Positions 38,704 through 50,900 of a stretch of DNA of 64,000 nt are shown here, one piece after another (the stretch's first letter is position 1; each line of letters opens with the position of its first letter). The notes beneath the pieces are model-generated. The model had not been told where the DNA came from and did not search any database. It saw nothing but the letters and a program-made list of their open reading frames with translations. Origin of the DNA: Actinernus sp. WN-2022 (Eukaryota > Cnidaria > Anthozoa > Actiniaria > Actinernidae). The stretch is taken from contig JAOWCC010000577.1 of NCBI GenBank assembly GCA_030867875.1, positions 512,660-576,659 of the forward strand, written 5' to 3'. The translations under genes were made by a program, and so were the position numbers.

Positions 38704-41214
38704 TTGGCGTTCATGCCTTCTTCACCTACAATATGGCCTGGAAAATTACATCAGTCTATCGGTAAACACCTTGTTCATGGACACGTCGACCGAATTTCCC
38801 CAAACTACCCCGTACTCTCGTGGTGTAATCGAGTGAATTTCGCTACTACTCCAACACGTGGTGATGGAAAATCTCGCTTCGCCTTCGCTGTATCCAAGTC
38901 CAGTAAACACGGTTTAATCTGCATCCATGTATCTGGAACTGATATATATATATATATATATATCACAACTTTACCATTGATATGGATGTGAAAATTAACC
39001 CAGGCCCTAGTCTTCGCCCAGAACTATTAAATATTGAACAAGAATCCTTAACCTCGAATATAAATTGTGTGAACATTATCATATTCGCGTGACCAACTAC
39101 TTTCTTTACCACACCTTGGCTATTCGACTAAACATCTTACTCCTACGCTTATACGGTTGTTAAAATATTTACAGCTCCTTAGATACAGAGGGAAACCCTC
39201 AGGGAGAGCACAATATCGACTCTGGTCAACACAGCACAAGGTTCATTATATTATTCCTGTACGCATAACGCAAAGAGAAACGGTAAGCAATAACAACTTG
39301 CACCGTTCCTGTGCTCAACTTTCGTCCTTAATGCGGCTTCCCTTCGCCAAACCAAATACTATCATTTATATCTACTAATATACGGGTATTATCCAATAAG
39401 ATAGATGAACTTCACCAAGTTGCAATACTGAATAATGCTGACGTGCTATGCGTTACAGAAACCTGGCTCTCTGCGAAAATTCCAGACTCAGCATTCTCCA
39501 TTCCTTGTTACACTGCTTTTAGGAAAGACAGAGATAATAGAACCGGCGGTGGTGTCTGCGTTTATAATCTTAACAATATTCCAAGTAAGCGGCTTCATGA
39601 TTATGATCAAGTCGGTATTGAGTCCCTATGGATCTCTATGAGACCTAATTCCCTTCCGAGAAACGTATCAACGATACTCCTTGGTGAGGTATACCATTCT
39701 AAAGCCAATCGTGAAGCGGAGAATATTGAATTACGGGACCATATTTAATGTCGATAAATTCTTATCCAGTCAACCTAATGCTATGGTAAGTGTTACTGGT
39801 GACTTTAATCCTACTTCTACTGGACTGGATCTGAAATCTATTGCCAGAGTAAATCACCTGAAACAATTAGTTACATTTAATACAAGGGACTCCGGACTTC
39901 TTGATTGTTTCTTTACTAACAGACCAAGTCTTTTTGAACTTCACAAATTACCAAAGATTTCCTCGTCCGATCATTATGTTATTTTGGCAAACCCTAAACT
40001 CCCGACTATGAATTCTATAACAGTACATAAATCTAAGATAAGGGACTTCCGAGCTAGTAAATGGAGATACTTTGGCACCTGGATAACAATGAAAGACTGG
40101 TCTGCTGTTTATTCTGCTCCTACTTATACAGATACGTTAAACTTGTTCTCTGAGGAACTCAGGATTGCTATCAGTGGAACCTCTCTGTGCGACCACCTCT
40201 CGTAGGCGACCACCTCTCTAAAGCGACCACATACCAAAAGCCCGTTTTGTCTCTCAGTCAAATCACTGCATCGAATACCTCTCGTAAGCGCCCACCTCTC
40301 GTAAGCGACCGCGACCACCTTTTGGGCTTGGGAGTTGGATTATCCTTTGTTATTTTACCTCCGGTAAGCGACCATACAACTGAAATCGTTCACACAATCC
40401 TAGATTAAAAGGTTTTTCAAGCCATAAACTGTAAATATTTTTTGACACTATCAATCCCCCATTTATATTCGCTGAAAATGGTGAAACGCTGAAAAGGTTT
40501 TGAGGTTGGAGCACTACAAACCCATAATAATAAACTGTAGTGATAAAATAGGTTGTTGTATTGATATTTCCTGTCCCTAGAGACCAGATATCATATTACT
40601 AAAATTTGGGCTTCCTGTAGTGGTTACTCTCGTAAGCGACCACCTCTCGTAAGCGACCACTTTTCCAGGTCCCGAGGGTGGTCGCTTACGGGAGATTCAA
40701 CTGGATACTTACTTCCCATGGAAATGTGTAAAGATTCACCCCCACGACAGACCTTGGATCACTTGTAAAATAAATCTCATGATTACGAAACGACAATCTG
40801 CTTTTCTGAGGTTATCCCAAGGAACTCTATTAGTATTTTGGACGTAGCTGCTAGAGACGCTCATCGGTTTAGTACAGATCATAAAATGAAATGAAATCCC
40901 CAAAAATGTAAAAGAGATATTTGTAAATTTCATGTATAACCCAAATATTGTATCGCGACCGATACCAAGATGATACCAAGATTGAAAGAGTGTCTACGTA
41001 TAAGCTATTAGGAGTTATAATTAGAGATGATCTTAAGTGGAATGACCACATAGATCAAATCACTACCAAAGCCATTAAAAGACTATATTATCTCAGATTA
41101 CTTAAACGGGCCGGTGTTTCATCCGACAAGATAATCATTGTTTATTGTTACTCTATCAGGGGTTTTAGTTGTAGCTTTAGCATGGATTTAACTCTTTTAA
41201 CTCTTGGCTTATGA
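38704..41214 (+). pseudogene. LINE with 2A-like motif, endonuclease and RT remnants
   Basis: An N-terminal open stretch passes through a (TA)n tract (38941-38963). Just after it, in another frame, comes DMDVKINPGP (38979-39008), a 2A-like motif. The endonuclease follows: VLCVTETWLSAKIPDS, FRKDRDNRTGGGVCVY (39443-39748), then VTGDFNPTSTG and SDHYVILANP (39681-40205). A DNA element splits the copy at 40181-40694. RT C-terminal pieces (YKLLGVIIRDDLKWNDH, 40985-41050) follow. Multiple frameshifts; not functional as read. Confidence 0.65.
40181..40694. mobile_element. DNA element built of CTCGTAAGCGACCACC repeats
   Basis: The motif CTCGTAAGCGACCACC and variants occur at least six times in direct orientation and once inverted at the right end (GGTGGTCGCTTACGGGAG, about 40677-40694), mirroring the left end. 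Removing 40181-40694 restores LINE protein sequence. There is no ORF of note. Repeated subterminal motifs are typical transposase-binding sites. Confidence 0.6.
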
Positions 41215-41419
41215 TTCGCTCGTCCCTGCGCCTCTCTTGGACTTCGGGTGGAAGCTAAAGTGCCAGTCAATTGATTTGAAACACGGCCCTCCGACCCACG
41301 GGTATCGCTCACTAGAGAATGTATGGAAAAAGAACAAGAAACTAACTAAAACCCAAACCCGAGCCACCAAAATGACATAGCGGGGCATTTAACATTTCTC
41401 AATTATTTATGCGAGATCT
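41215..41419. other. Spacer, no feature recognised
   Basis: Short sequence between the LINE remnant and a TTAA-flanked MITE. Confidence 0.3.
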
Positions 41420-41423
41420 TTAA

Positions 41424-41874
41424 GTAATGGTCCGCGCAAGAGGTAGGCTTATGTTATGCATGGAATGTAAAAATGTGCTAATTGTGGTATTGTTTCAATC
41501 TTCCACCTCATTGGCTTAGACATTAAAATCTATCTAAAATTGAAGAAGAAGAACATTTTTTCTCATTTTGTAAACAGATTTGAATTGCATCTAGTGAAAA
41601 CTCTCATAACTTTCAATATGACGAACTTTCAATATGGGGAACATTTTTAAATTGAACGTTTTCTTGGTTATTGTTTTGCACTCTTCTGATTGGACAAAAC
41701 GTTTTCACACAAAAGAACTCTCCTTTAAAATGCATTTTTAGTGGATATAATTTCAGAAATTTCTGATTTAAGGGTTGATGAGTTGTCAGTATGAAAAACA
41801 GAAAATACTAAAGTGGGGAAAGCAAATTGCATCTGAACAATAGAATTGTGCCTACCTCTTGCGCGGACTGTTAC
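41424..41874. mobile_element. TTAA-flanked MITE, 451 bp
   Basis: The left end GTAATGGTCCGCGCAAGAGG and the right end inverse GTAACAGTCCGCGCAAGAGG differ at two positions. TTAA abuts both ends (41420-41423, 41875-41878). It is non-coding. The target site suggests mobilisation by a piggyBac- or Kolobok-type transposase. Confidence 0.8.
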
Positions 41875-42534
41875 TTAAGTTTTAAAATTCTCACACCTTC
41901 CTGCAGCACAAAGCCCTAACTTTGTGTTTGAGCCTCAGAATCATTGAAAAATAAAACTGTAACCCTGCGTCTTTTCCGTAATATAATATGGTATACTACA
42001 GGCTGGTACATCTATGTGTTGTTAGGGTGTAGATGGAAAGCACTTAGTTTATTACTCTGCTTAAGGTTACCGGATACCTTCAAAACGAAAAAGATGTAGT
42101 TTTAGTAGTAGTGTCTCATATACCAAAAACTCCGTTCCAAAAAAATATATATTGACGGAGAAATACCAAAAGGAAGTTTTTCACCGGAAGTAAAAGGTTC
42201 TGTTTGATTGACAGCAGATCAATAAACACACATGACAAGTGCTCACTCGCCCGTAACGACAGTCATGGTTTTGTGTATAGCGATACTTACTGTGACGTCA
42301 CACAGGCCAGTCACGCCACATTTGTTGCTTTCTGTGGTTGGCAGAAACGAAGCGTGAACCCAGTCAGATGCTTATAAAATATCACAGGTCGGTGCTTATT
42401 CATCGCCAAATTACTTTCTTGTTCTTCCAAAATGCAAGCAAGCCCTTTCATCGAAGCTTATATGCTCTTAACTTATAAGTCTTATAAAGGAATTAAGATT
42501 TGGAAGCAGAATTGAGACTTTAGATGTATTTTGT

Positions 42535-44053
42535 GGGATGGTCGTAAAACATGGACGGGGACGCGGGGACGGGGACGCGGGGACGCGGGGACGCGGTGAC
42601 GTGACCTTAGAAACACAGTATTTTTGACTGCTAAAATAAAAAGCGAGTAATTATGTGTGTATTCAATGCATTGTTGTATCACTAGCTGGTCATTTAGGTT
42701 AGAAAACACGTAATCAAAATTGTTTTCCCTCACGAACCGACGCCATCTTGGAAAGCCTCGTTTCCACGCTCTCTTAGTGAGATTATGGAGCCTGGGAAGG
42801 ACCAGACGGCCATAGAGCTTCATCAAGCGACATAATATGTGGCATACTCCGCCCTAGATATGAAGAAAATTACAAGATTTTTCAAATTGTAAACAGTCAT
42901 TTTATAAAAATCTGATAGCCCAGTTTAAAGGGAGTCACGAAGTGAGCGCAAAGAAGTCGGCGGTTTTCGGAGGCTAATGGTGTTTACATGAAGGAGGGGG
43001 GGGGGGGGGGGGGTGGGTTGACCCTAGCGCTAGCACTATGCTCAAGTTTACAAGCAAACTGATTCAGGTAGCCCGGGTCAACTCAACATGATGCGGCCGC
43101 CAAAATCATTCAAGCATAGAGGACACGAGTAGAGTTTTGGTGGGTCATTGGTGCATTAACGTTGATTCTTTTTCTGTGGTGCTAGCTCTTTGTTTCTGCT
43201 GTCTAATGTCCTGGGGGTATGTCACTGTGCTGTCCAGAACACTGACTTTACTAGCGAGTTCGTTTGTTTTCCCTTTTCCTTATCACATCATTAGCATTTA
43301 TCTATTGCTCAGTAAGTTCCCGCCATTTTAGGTCACGCCATCATTCTCGCTCGCTGATTGGCTATCATTATCCAGGTAGTCTAGACATGTCGTGTTTGTA
43401 GATTTCCTTTTGAGATATTTAGCGTGTTTACTCTTTTTTACCAAGCATTATATACTAATAAACGGCTTTAGTCTATTAACAATATTTCGGTTATACTGCT
43501 GGAGAAGGCCCTCAAGACGAGGGCTGAAAGATCAGAACAGTTACCCACTAATTGCTAGACAACTCCAGCAACTTGCAATGTAAAATTTGACTCTAGAATA
43601 GAGTTGTTCCGGGTAGGCGAGTTGTCCCTAGATCTTTACACTAGGTTGATCCCCGAGACAAAAGTAAACAGAACGCAGAATACAATGGCGGTAGAATGAT
43701 TCTACTATTAGGATGACCCTAGTACAAGGGTTACCCTCTTATCATGTAAACATTAGTGAGTATCTTTTTTCCACCCGGGTTATCAGTACCTCACTCAGGG
43801 CGCATGGAAACGAGGCTTTTCCAAGATGGCGTCGGTTTGCGAGGTCAAACGGCTTTTGATTACGTTTTTTCTAACCTAAATGACGAGTTAGTGATAAAAC
43901 AATGCATTGAATACACACATAATTACTCGCTATTTATTTTAGCGGTCAAAAATACTGTGTTTCTAAGGTCACGTCCCCACGTCCCCACGTCCCCGTCCCC
44001 GTCCCCGCGTCCCCGCGTCCCCGCGTCCCCGTCCATGTTTTACGACCATCCTA
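42535..44053. mobile_element. Nested inverted-repeat element with ~250-bp arms
   Basis: The left arm 42535-42783 and right arm 43792-44053 are inverse copies, each containing a (GGGGACGC)n-type minisatellite and the same peptide-like frame (DYVFSNLND, CIEYTHNYSLFILAVKNTVF). The centre has a G20 run at 42994-43013. No transposase is seen. Confidence 0.7.
42550..42600. repeat. GGGGACGC minisatellite
   Basis: Tandem GGGGACGCG units. The complementary tract lies at 43972-44030 in the other arm. Confidence 0.85.
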
Positions 44054-45858
44054 TTTTGTGAGGCCTAAATCGCTAGTTCCCATACAAGTCATACAAACAC
44101 GCGGGGTTTTTTGCCAACCACATTATATATGCAAATATATAAATGACGTCAGTGTTTACAAACAGTAAGTATCGCTATTGAGAAAAGTTTTTCCACACAC
44201 GATTCCATAATTCCATCGGCTGTTGGCCTTACGTCTTCCAAAAAGCAAGCAGGTGCCCTTAGCTTGGAAAACAAAGATAAAAGAAAAGCAAAACAAGGCC
44301 AAACAATGCATACGACTACGAGCCAAATAGATAAATAAATAGAAGTCCTCGCAACGACAAGGGTTCGTATTTTCACTTTCAGACAGTGCCGAGTGGTCCA
44401 CATCTGAACATAAAGAAGAATTGATAGGAGCCAGCCGAGAGAATATTTGTTTCCAAGAAACCCGGGCCAAAACTTAGATGGAAAGTCTGAACACGGTGAC
44501 TCTGAATCGCTTGAAACGATCTCGCTATTGCCGTGCTGTTTCAGACGCCCGCAAATCGGTGTCTCCTCTACTAACTATGCTGGTATTCGAGGCGTCTCTA
44601 GGTGTTCACCTTGGCTTTACAATTGACCCTCCAGGTCTTTTTGTCTTTCCCATTTTTCAAGTCACACAAGAGAACTATATCGGCTATATTAACATTTTCT
44701 CGATGCGGCGCGTAGCTTTGATCGGAAATCAACATTGGCGGGAAATCTTGACAGATTAGTTGAACTGTGATGAGAAATGATTGTCCAAGAGCTCGCTAAT
44801 TGTTGGAGAGGCGGGGCTTCAGATTCACACACGATTTTTATGAAGTGCTATTTTCTACGCTTTCGATTTTCAACCAAAATAGAGTTTAAAAAAAGATCCC
44901 ACTCAAGAGAAATTTATTCGAGTTGTGTGAAATTTTCACAAAATGTCAATTGATATCGCAGCTGCAAAAGAGTGTCGGCGAATTGGGAAATTCTAAAAAG
45001 AGAGCTCTTGACGGCGTTTCTCGCATATCTACTCGGACTATGTTTTCGCCTTTTCACGAAGAGCATGATAACTTTTGAACTAAATCGAATTTTGACATTC
45101 CCCGACACCCTTTTGTAATACGATTCCTCTGAAATGCGGACAAAGCAAACAGATTTTAAAACTTTAAAATATTTTCGGAGTCGGAGCTTCTGAAAGCCAT
45201 CTCACTAGATCGGAGAAACGGGATCGCGGAAAATTTGAGATTTTCAAAGAATTCAAAACTTTTTATTTATTCTTGTAGCCAATTTTATAAGCTTTAAAAT
45301 GATACATGGATGATTTATCTACAATGTTTTCTCGAGGCGCTACATAATTTAGACTGGAAACGCACCCTGAAGGTATCCGGTAACCTTAAGGTGTTGATAT
45401 CCGGGGGACAGTGCGTCTGCTGAATCTAATGATGACAATGCAGAGTAGTGTGAATTTTTTTTATAGAGTTGTTAAAATGACTTCTGACTAGCTGTCGAAA
45501 ATGCTGTAAAATTGTCAGAGATAATTGCAGAGCTATACAATACGATCATTGTAGCTCTTGGCTTCATCTGAAGTGTTTTTATGTCAATCAAAATGTTACG
45601 CTTGGGGTCCATCCAGAACAGTAAAACCTTAGCTTTCAGAGGTTTATCTTGCGTCTTCACTAGGCGGTCTTGAATAAACTTAGCGAGATAAATCTCTGGC
45701 TCCCAGGTTAGGTATAGACCGGTTACAGCGTCATTGGTTACCGTTGCCAAGGCCGAACGGGAGGTCAACCACAATCAAAACAACAGTCAAATCATGGTCA
45801 AACACAGTGAATACACCGAGCTAATGCAGCGAAAAAAAACAGCGTTTATTTCTTAGAA

Positions 45859-46086
45859 ATGTCATCCAAACGTTTTCTACCCGGCTATTTTAAAGGTTTT
45901 CAATCTAATGAAGCTGAAGTACGTAGATGGACAAGATCCATGCGAGATTCCGAGGGCAGAGACGATCTGGAGACTTTGCCTAGCGTTACCTACAATGTCG
46001 GAAGGAATCTGCTATTTAAGGAAAGCCCGTATACACAGGACCAGCTCATGAACTTTAAAAGCCTTCCGAACTGTACAAATGGCTAG
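45859..46086 (+). CDS. Open frame in the left arm, unknown protein
   Basis: 75 codons starting MSSKRFLPGYF. It is charged, with no recognised domain. The same frame (decayed) exists in the opposite arm, so it predates the inverted duplication. It may be the N-terminal exon of an element-encoded protein. Confidence 0.35.
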   Translation: MSSKRFLPGYFKGFQSNEAEVRRWTRSMRDSEGRDDLETLPSVTYNVGRNLLFKESPYTQDQLMNFKSLPNCTNG

Positions 46087-46207
46087 GTCAGGGAAGTCTT
46101 GAGCAAATAATTTGGCGACAAACGTCTGATGATAGCGAAGGTAAGTATGTGCGTGATGATCGTCATGTCATTGTTTACTCGATCGAGCGAACGTGAAATC
46201 TGATCGA

Positions 46208-47061
46208 CGTTCGAATAGCCTGCGTTGCGGCTCTGGAGACTTGTGCTTCCGAAAATACGAGCTGCTTTCATGATTTCGTACAGTTGCGTGGATGGTTTTT
46301 AGCGCTTCTTTTGGAAGAACTTCGTTCCGATGTTATCGTGTCGGCAGTGTTCTTTACTGATTTGGTGGCGACTTTATATTCAGCGGCAACGAGTTCTCTT
46401 TATCTTAGTTATCTTTATCCTGCAAACCTTCACGAACATAGGTGTAGTTCTCTACTGCATTTCGAATCTTCCTTCCTCAGGAACGACAGACTCGCTCTGA
46501 TAGAGCAGCAGATTTCGGAATATGAAGACCAATACTTTTGCAGGCACCAGCAAGAATTAGTTAAAGCTTCGGCTCTCTTTTCTTTCTGAAGTCTTGAACA
46601 GATTCTCGCCGTGGAAATATTTGAATTCCCAAACGCTAGCTTAAAAAATACATTACATATCCTGCAAAAGTCGTTGACATTTACAGGTTTGGGTTTAGGC
46701 CCTGTCTTCACATGTTTTTTCGGAGTTTCAGCTGACATTCTCCAAGTTCGTATTTTTTTGTTTTGAATTTTACGCTCGAGTTGAGATTCCTTGATATTCC
46801 ATGCGTGAGTTTGACAGATATTAAACATGGTTTTCACTTCCGCCGCATGATGATTGGATGAATCGGTCGAATGACTTACTAACTTTATGCATTTTAATTA
46901 GTGGGTGGATATCAAAATAACCATGGGTTGCCGGCAGGCTCTCTCTTCCTCTCCTCCCCACCTCCTCCCCCTTCTCTTTTTCCCCTCGCCCCAACCCCCC
47001 TAATCTCCGATCGCTGCGCTCCGATACTCCAGAGCCGCAACGCAGGCTAACGTTCAAACGA
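46208..47061. mobile_element. Nested TIR element inside the 45843-47632 element
   Basis: CGTTCGAATAGCCTGCGTTG at 46208 mirrors CAACGCAGGCTAACGTTC ending near 47058. A minus-strand ORF (46430-46837) inside contains DFCRICNVFFKLAFGN, a possible short zinc motif, but no clear transposase. Confidence 0.5.
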
Positions 47062-47712
47062 AATAAAAACATTATATCATCTGCAGGTTAACCATTCACA
47101 AAGAAATTCGGAAAAGCCGCTTACTCCAAGGGTTGTCTGTGAGATCTCGGGAAAGATTTAGGCAGCTCACTGTGACTGTATGATGACTGTATGACTGGCC
47201 TTGGGTATGCATACTTAGCAGAGTGATCCCAGAATCCTTTGAGTGAGTCACGTCGTTTGGCTCCACGTAGTTTCTCTTCAGATGGGCTGTTGAAGCTGAC
47301 TGCAGCTTTCCCCAAGGCCAAATTATTTGCTCAAGACTTCCCTGACCCAGCCATTTGCAAAGTTATAGCAGCACTGAAGGCTTTTATAGTTCATGAACTG
47401 GTCCTGTGTATACGTGCTTTCCTTAAACAGCAGTTACAGTCCGACATGTACGGTAGGTAACGCTAGGCCAAATCTCCAGATCGTCTTTCCGCACTGCCCT
47501 CGGAATCTCGTATGGTCCTGACCATCTACGTACTTTAGCTTCGTGAGATATCTTTCTCGAGACTCTTAAGGTTGTAAACCTTTAAAATAGCCGGGTATAA
47601 AACGTTTGGATGACATTTCTAAGAAATAAACGTATAGATAAAGGTATAGATCTATAGACACGGTTTTCTGCTCCATGAAGACCTAAATGCGGGATATCTT
47701 TGAACTTCTTAT

Positions 47713-47738
47713 CAACAACAACAACAACAACAACAATT
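47713..47738. repeat. (CAA)n 3' tail of the LINE
   Basis: Eight CAA units on the plus strand, i.e. (TTG)n at the 3' end of the minus-strand LINE. Confidence 0.85.
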
Positions 47739-47988
47739 TATTCGTGACCTCTTAAATTTACATGCTAAGAATATTACTGCTAAGAATTTATACTCTAGAA
47801 GTGAGGAGCACAGCTACTTAGAAATAGCTAAAAGCTAGTCGAGCTAAGTAGCTAGGCCATGCAGCATTTAATCATGTTTGATATAGTAATTGAAAGAAAA
47901 AGAAAATGCAATATAATACAATACAAAGGACACAAAAAAAAATACAATAATACAAAATACAGAAAGGGCATAAAAAAAGAAAAGTGCA

Positions 47989-50900
47989 TCAGATATCTAA
48001 ATAGCTATTCAGGATAGAATCTATTATGAGTTTCTTGAATTGATTACGTCTCTTTGATTTAAAGTCTTCTTGGATTGAGTTCCATATTTTAGCGCCTAGA
48101 AAACGAATGTTAAATTTGCCATAATTGGTTCTTATTTTAAAAATGTAATATGATTTTTTGCAGGCTAGTCTAGTATTATATTGGTGTACCCTATTTAAGC
48201 ATGTAAAAAAGTCATGAAAAACAGATGGTAAGGCATTTGCCTGGAAATCATGCATAAATAGAGCGTTATTTACGTAAATTATATCAATAAATTTGAGTAG
48301 ACCCAGACGATGAAACAATGGACTTGAGTGAGCTCTATAATCAGAGAAGGTTATTATTCTGACTGCCTTTTTTTGAAGGATAATAAGAGGTTTAAGGGTA
48401 GTTGAATAAGTATTGCCCCAGGTTGTTACAGCATAAGATAAGTATGGATAAATTAAAGTATAGTATAGTTGAGTTAAAATTGGAGAAGTTACAAAATGTC
48501 GAATCTTTGAAAGCATGCCAACGCATCGTTTGATTTTCTTAGTAATGTGCTGAACATGGTATTTCCAGCTAAGATAAGAATCAATAAAAACCCCAAGATA
48601 TTTGATGCATTTTTCTTGTTTTATCTGTTTATCATTGATGTGGAGTCTAAGTGCATAGTTTACAGATTTTTGGCGGGGATGAAAAATAATAAAATTAGTT
48701 TTATCAAGATTTAGGGAGAGCTTATTTGCAATGAGCCAGTTTGAGACATGCCTTAAATTGAAATTAATAAGAGATTCTAGTACAAACAGACTACTATCAG
48801 AACAGAACAGATTAGTATCGTCTGCAAAGATGTGGAAATCAAATAAAGAGCAGCAGTTGCTAAAGTCATTAATATATAGGAGAAATAGAAGTGGGCCCAG
48901 TACTGACCCTTGTGGGACACCATGAGTAACAGTAAGATCATCAGATTTAGAAGTACCTATTGAAACATGTTGCCTTCTGTTTTCTAGATAGGAAACAAAC
49001 CAGTCTTTTGCTATGCCACGAATTCCATAGTGGCTTAATTTAGAGATCAAAATGCTATGATTAACTGTGTCAAATGCTTTTGAAAAGTCTAGGAAAATCC
49101 CACATGAGTACTGGCCATCTTCTATTGCTCTTTGGATTTTGTCTGCAATTGACAGAGTTGCATGCATAGTAGAATACCCTTCTCGAAAACCAAATTGCCT
49201 ATCATAGATAATATTATGTTTATCAATAAAGGTACTTAATCGCTTATACATCAACTTTTCCAGTATTTTATTAAAAATGGAAAGCAATGAGATGGGTCGG
49301 TAGTTATTCATGCATGTAACTGAGTCTCTTTTGTGGACTGGGATAACGTTGGCTATTTTGAATTGGTCTGGTACACAGCCACTACTAAAGGACAGATTAT
49401 ATATAGTTTCTAAAGGAGTTGACAAGTAAGTCTTCAGGAGTTTTAGTAAACACACAGGAATACTGAATGGTCCTGTTGCCTTTGATGAATTAAAGCTAGA
49501 AATTTCATCTTCTATTTCCATAGTTGTTACTGGAAACAGATAAAAACTGTTTGATTGTGATGGTCCCAAATAAGCTTGGGGTTCAATTTCGATATAAGGT
49601 ATATCGTCTGCTAGCTTATTCCCAATATCAGAAAAGTACTTGTTAAAGGCAGTTGCTATAGCTTTAGGATCTTTAATGTTGTGATTATTCTGGATAATTT
49701 TTGAGGGTGGATTTGATCCTTTTGGTTTAAGAGTAATTAATTCTTTTATCCCATTCCAGATGTTTCTAATGTTTTTGCTATTTTCTTTAAAATAATTGTG
49801 ATAATATCCCCGTTTGCTACATTTAACAAGATAACTTATGTTATTATGATAATATTTATATTTAGTAAAATAGTATGGGTTTCTTGATTTAAGATACTTT
49901 TTATATAGCTTCTCCTTGACCTTAATGGAAGTTTTTATACCATTAGTCACCCATGGCTTAGTCAATGACTTAATTTCTTTTCGAGTAAGTTTACGAACTG
50001 GAACGTGCTTATCTATAATTTCAGTAATGCAAGAATAGAAAGACTGAAAAAAAGTATTCACATCAACAGCATCACTTTCACTGGGTAAAACTTCATGCCA
50101 ATTAATATTACCAAGGTCAGCCGCCAGTGCTTCCTTATCTAAAGTAGAGTAATCCCGTTTGTACATTTTAGAAGTTTTTGGAAGAGCAGAAAGTTTATTA
50201 ATGATAAGAAAATTTGGCAGGTGATCTGTAATATCACTTAGAATATTACCACTTATAGTCTGGTGTTCTAGGGAATTGAAAAAAATATTGTCTATCAAGG
50301 TTGCAGAGTGATCTGTGATTCTAGTTGGCTTCAAGATTTGAGGATGAAATGAATAAGATCCTAATGTATTTATAAAGTCTTCAGTATCTGCATGGGAATT
50401 AAAATTGAGCAGATCAATGTTGAAGTCACCCAACAGCAGACAATATTTGTTTTCTTTGTTAATTTTGTCAATAGCTTCATACAGAAAATCTAACATTTTG
50501 TCTAATTTTGAGCTAGGATGCCTATAGATTACACCACAAACGATGTTATGCTGGTGAGGAACCTCGATTTCGACCCACAGAGCCTCAAATTCATTTTCAG
50601 AGCAGCAGAGCTCATTCCTTTGTATATAAGACAAAGTATCTTTGATAAATAAACCAACACCCCCAGCTACTGACAGTGTTGGTTGCGACAAATAGTGATA
50701 ACCAGGAATACTAGTATTTATAGTAGGGTCTATTCCATATCTTATTCTAGTTTCAGAAAGACCAATGACTAAAAAAGATTTATTTAGGTCATTTAATAAT
50801 TGGTAAAGGGAATCAAAATTAGCGGCAAGGCTTCTAATATTATGATGTAAGGCCGAGAAAGATTTATCAGTGAAAGATGACTGAACGTCTTCACTTGAAT

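Larger units (their letters stand above)
42065..45385. mobile_element. TTAA-flanked element with perfect 18-bp TIRs, 3.3 kb
   Basis: GGTTACCGGATACCTTCA at 42065 is exactly mirrored at 45368-45385, and TTAA flanks both ends (42061-42064, 45386-45389). No transposase is recognised; an ORF at 44478-44759 is open but without motifs. A second inverted-repeat element is nested inside (42535-44053). Confidence 0.75.
45843..47632. mobile_element. Long inverted-repeat element with coding-like arms
   Basis: The arms 45843-46118 and 47312-47632 are inverse copies with indels. Each starts TTTATTTCTTAGAAATGTCA and includes ATGTCATCCAAACGTTTT. The left arm keeps an open frame MSSKRFLPGYFKGFQ... (45859-46086) with VTYNVGRNLLFKE; the right arm has the same frame, interrupted. 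Another inverted repeat (46208-46240 with 47028-47061) is nested in the centre. Confidence 0.65.

Noticed and set aside
39360..39440. Astacin or other host exon near the LINE endonuclease start
   Set aside because: The reading fits the N-terminal part of the LINE endonuclease better and has no splice-bounded edges.
42994..43013. G20 run as a regulatory quadruplex
   Set aside because: A simple homopolymer inside a nested non-coding element. Length may be inaccurate and no function can be argued.
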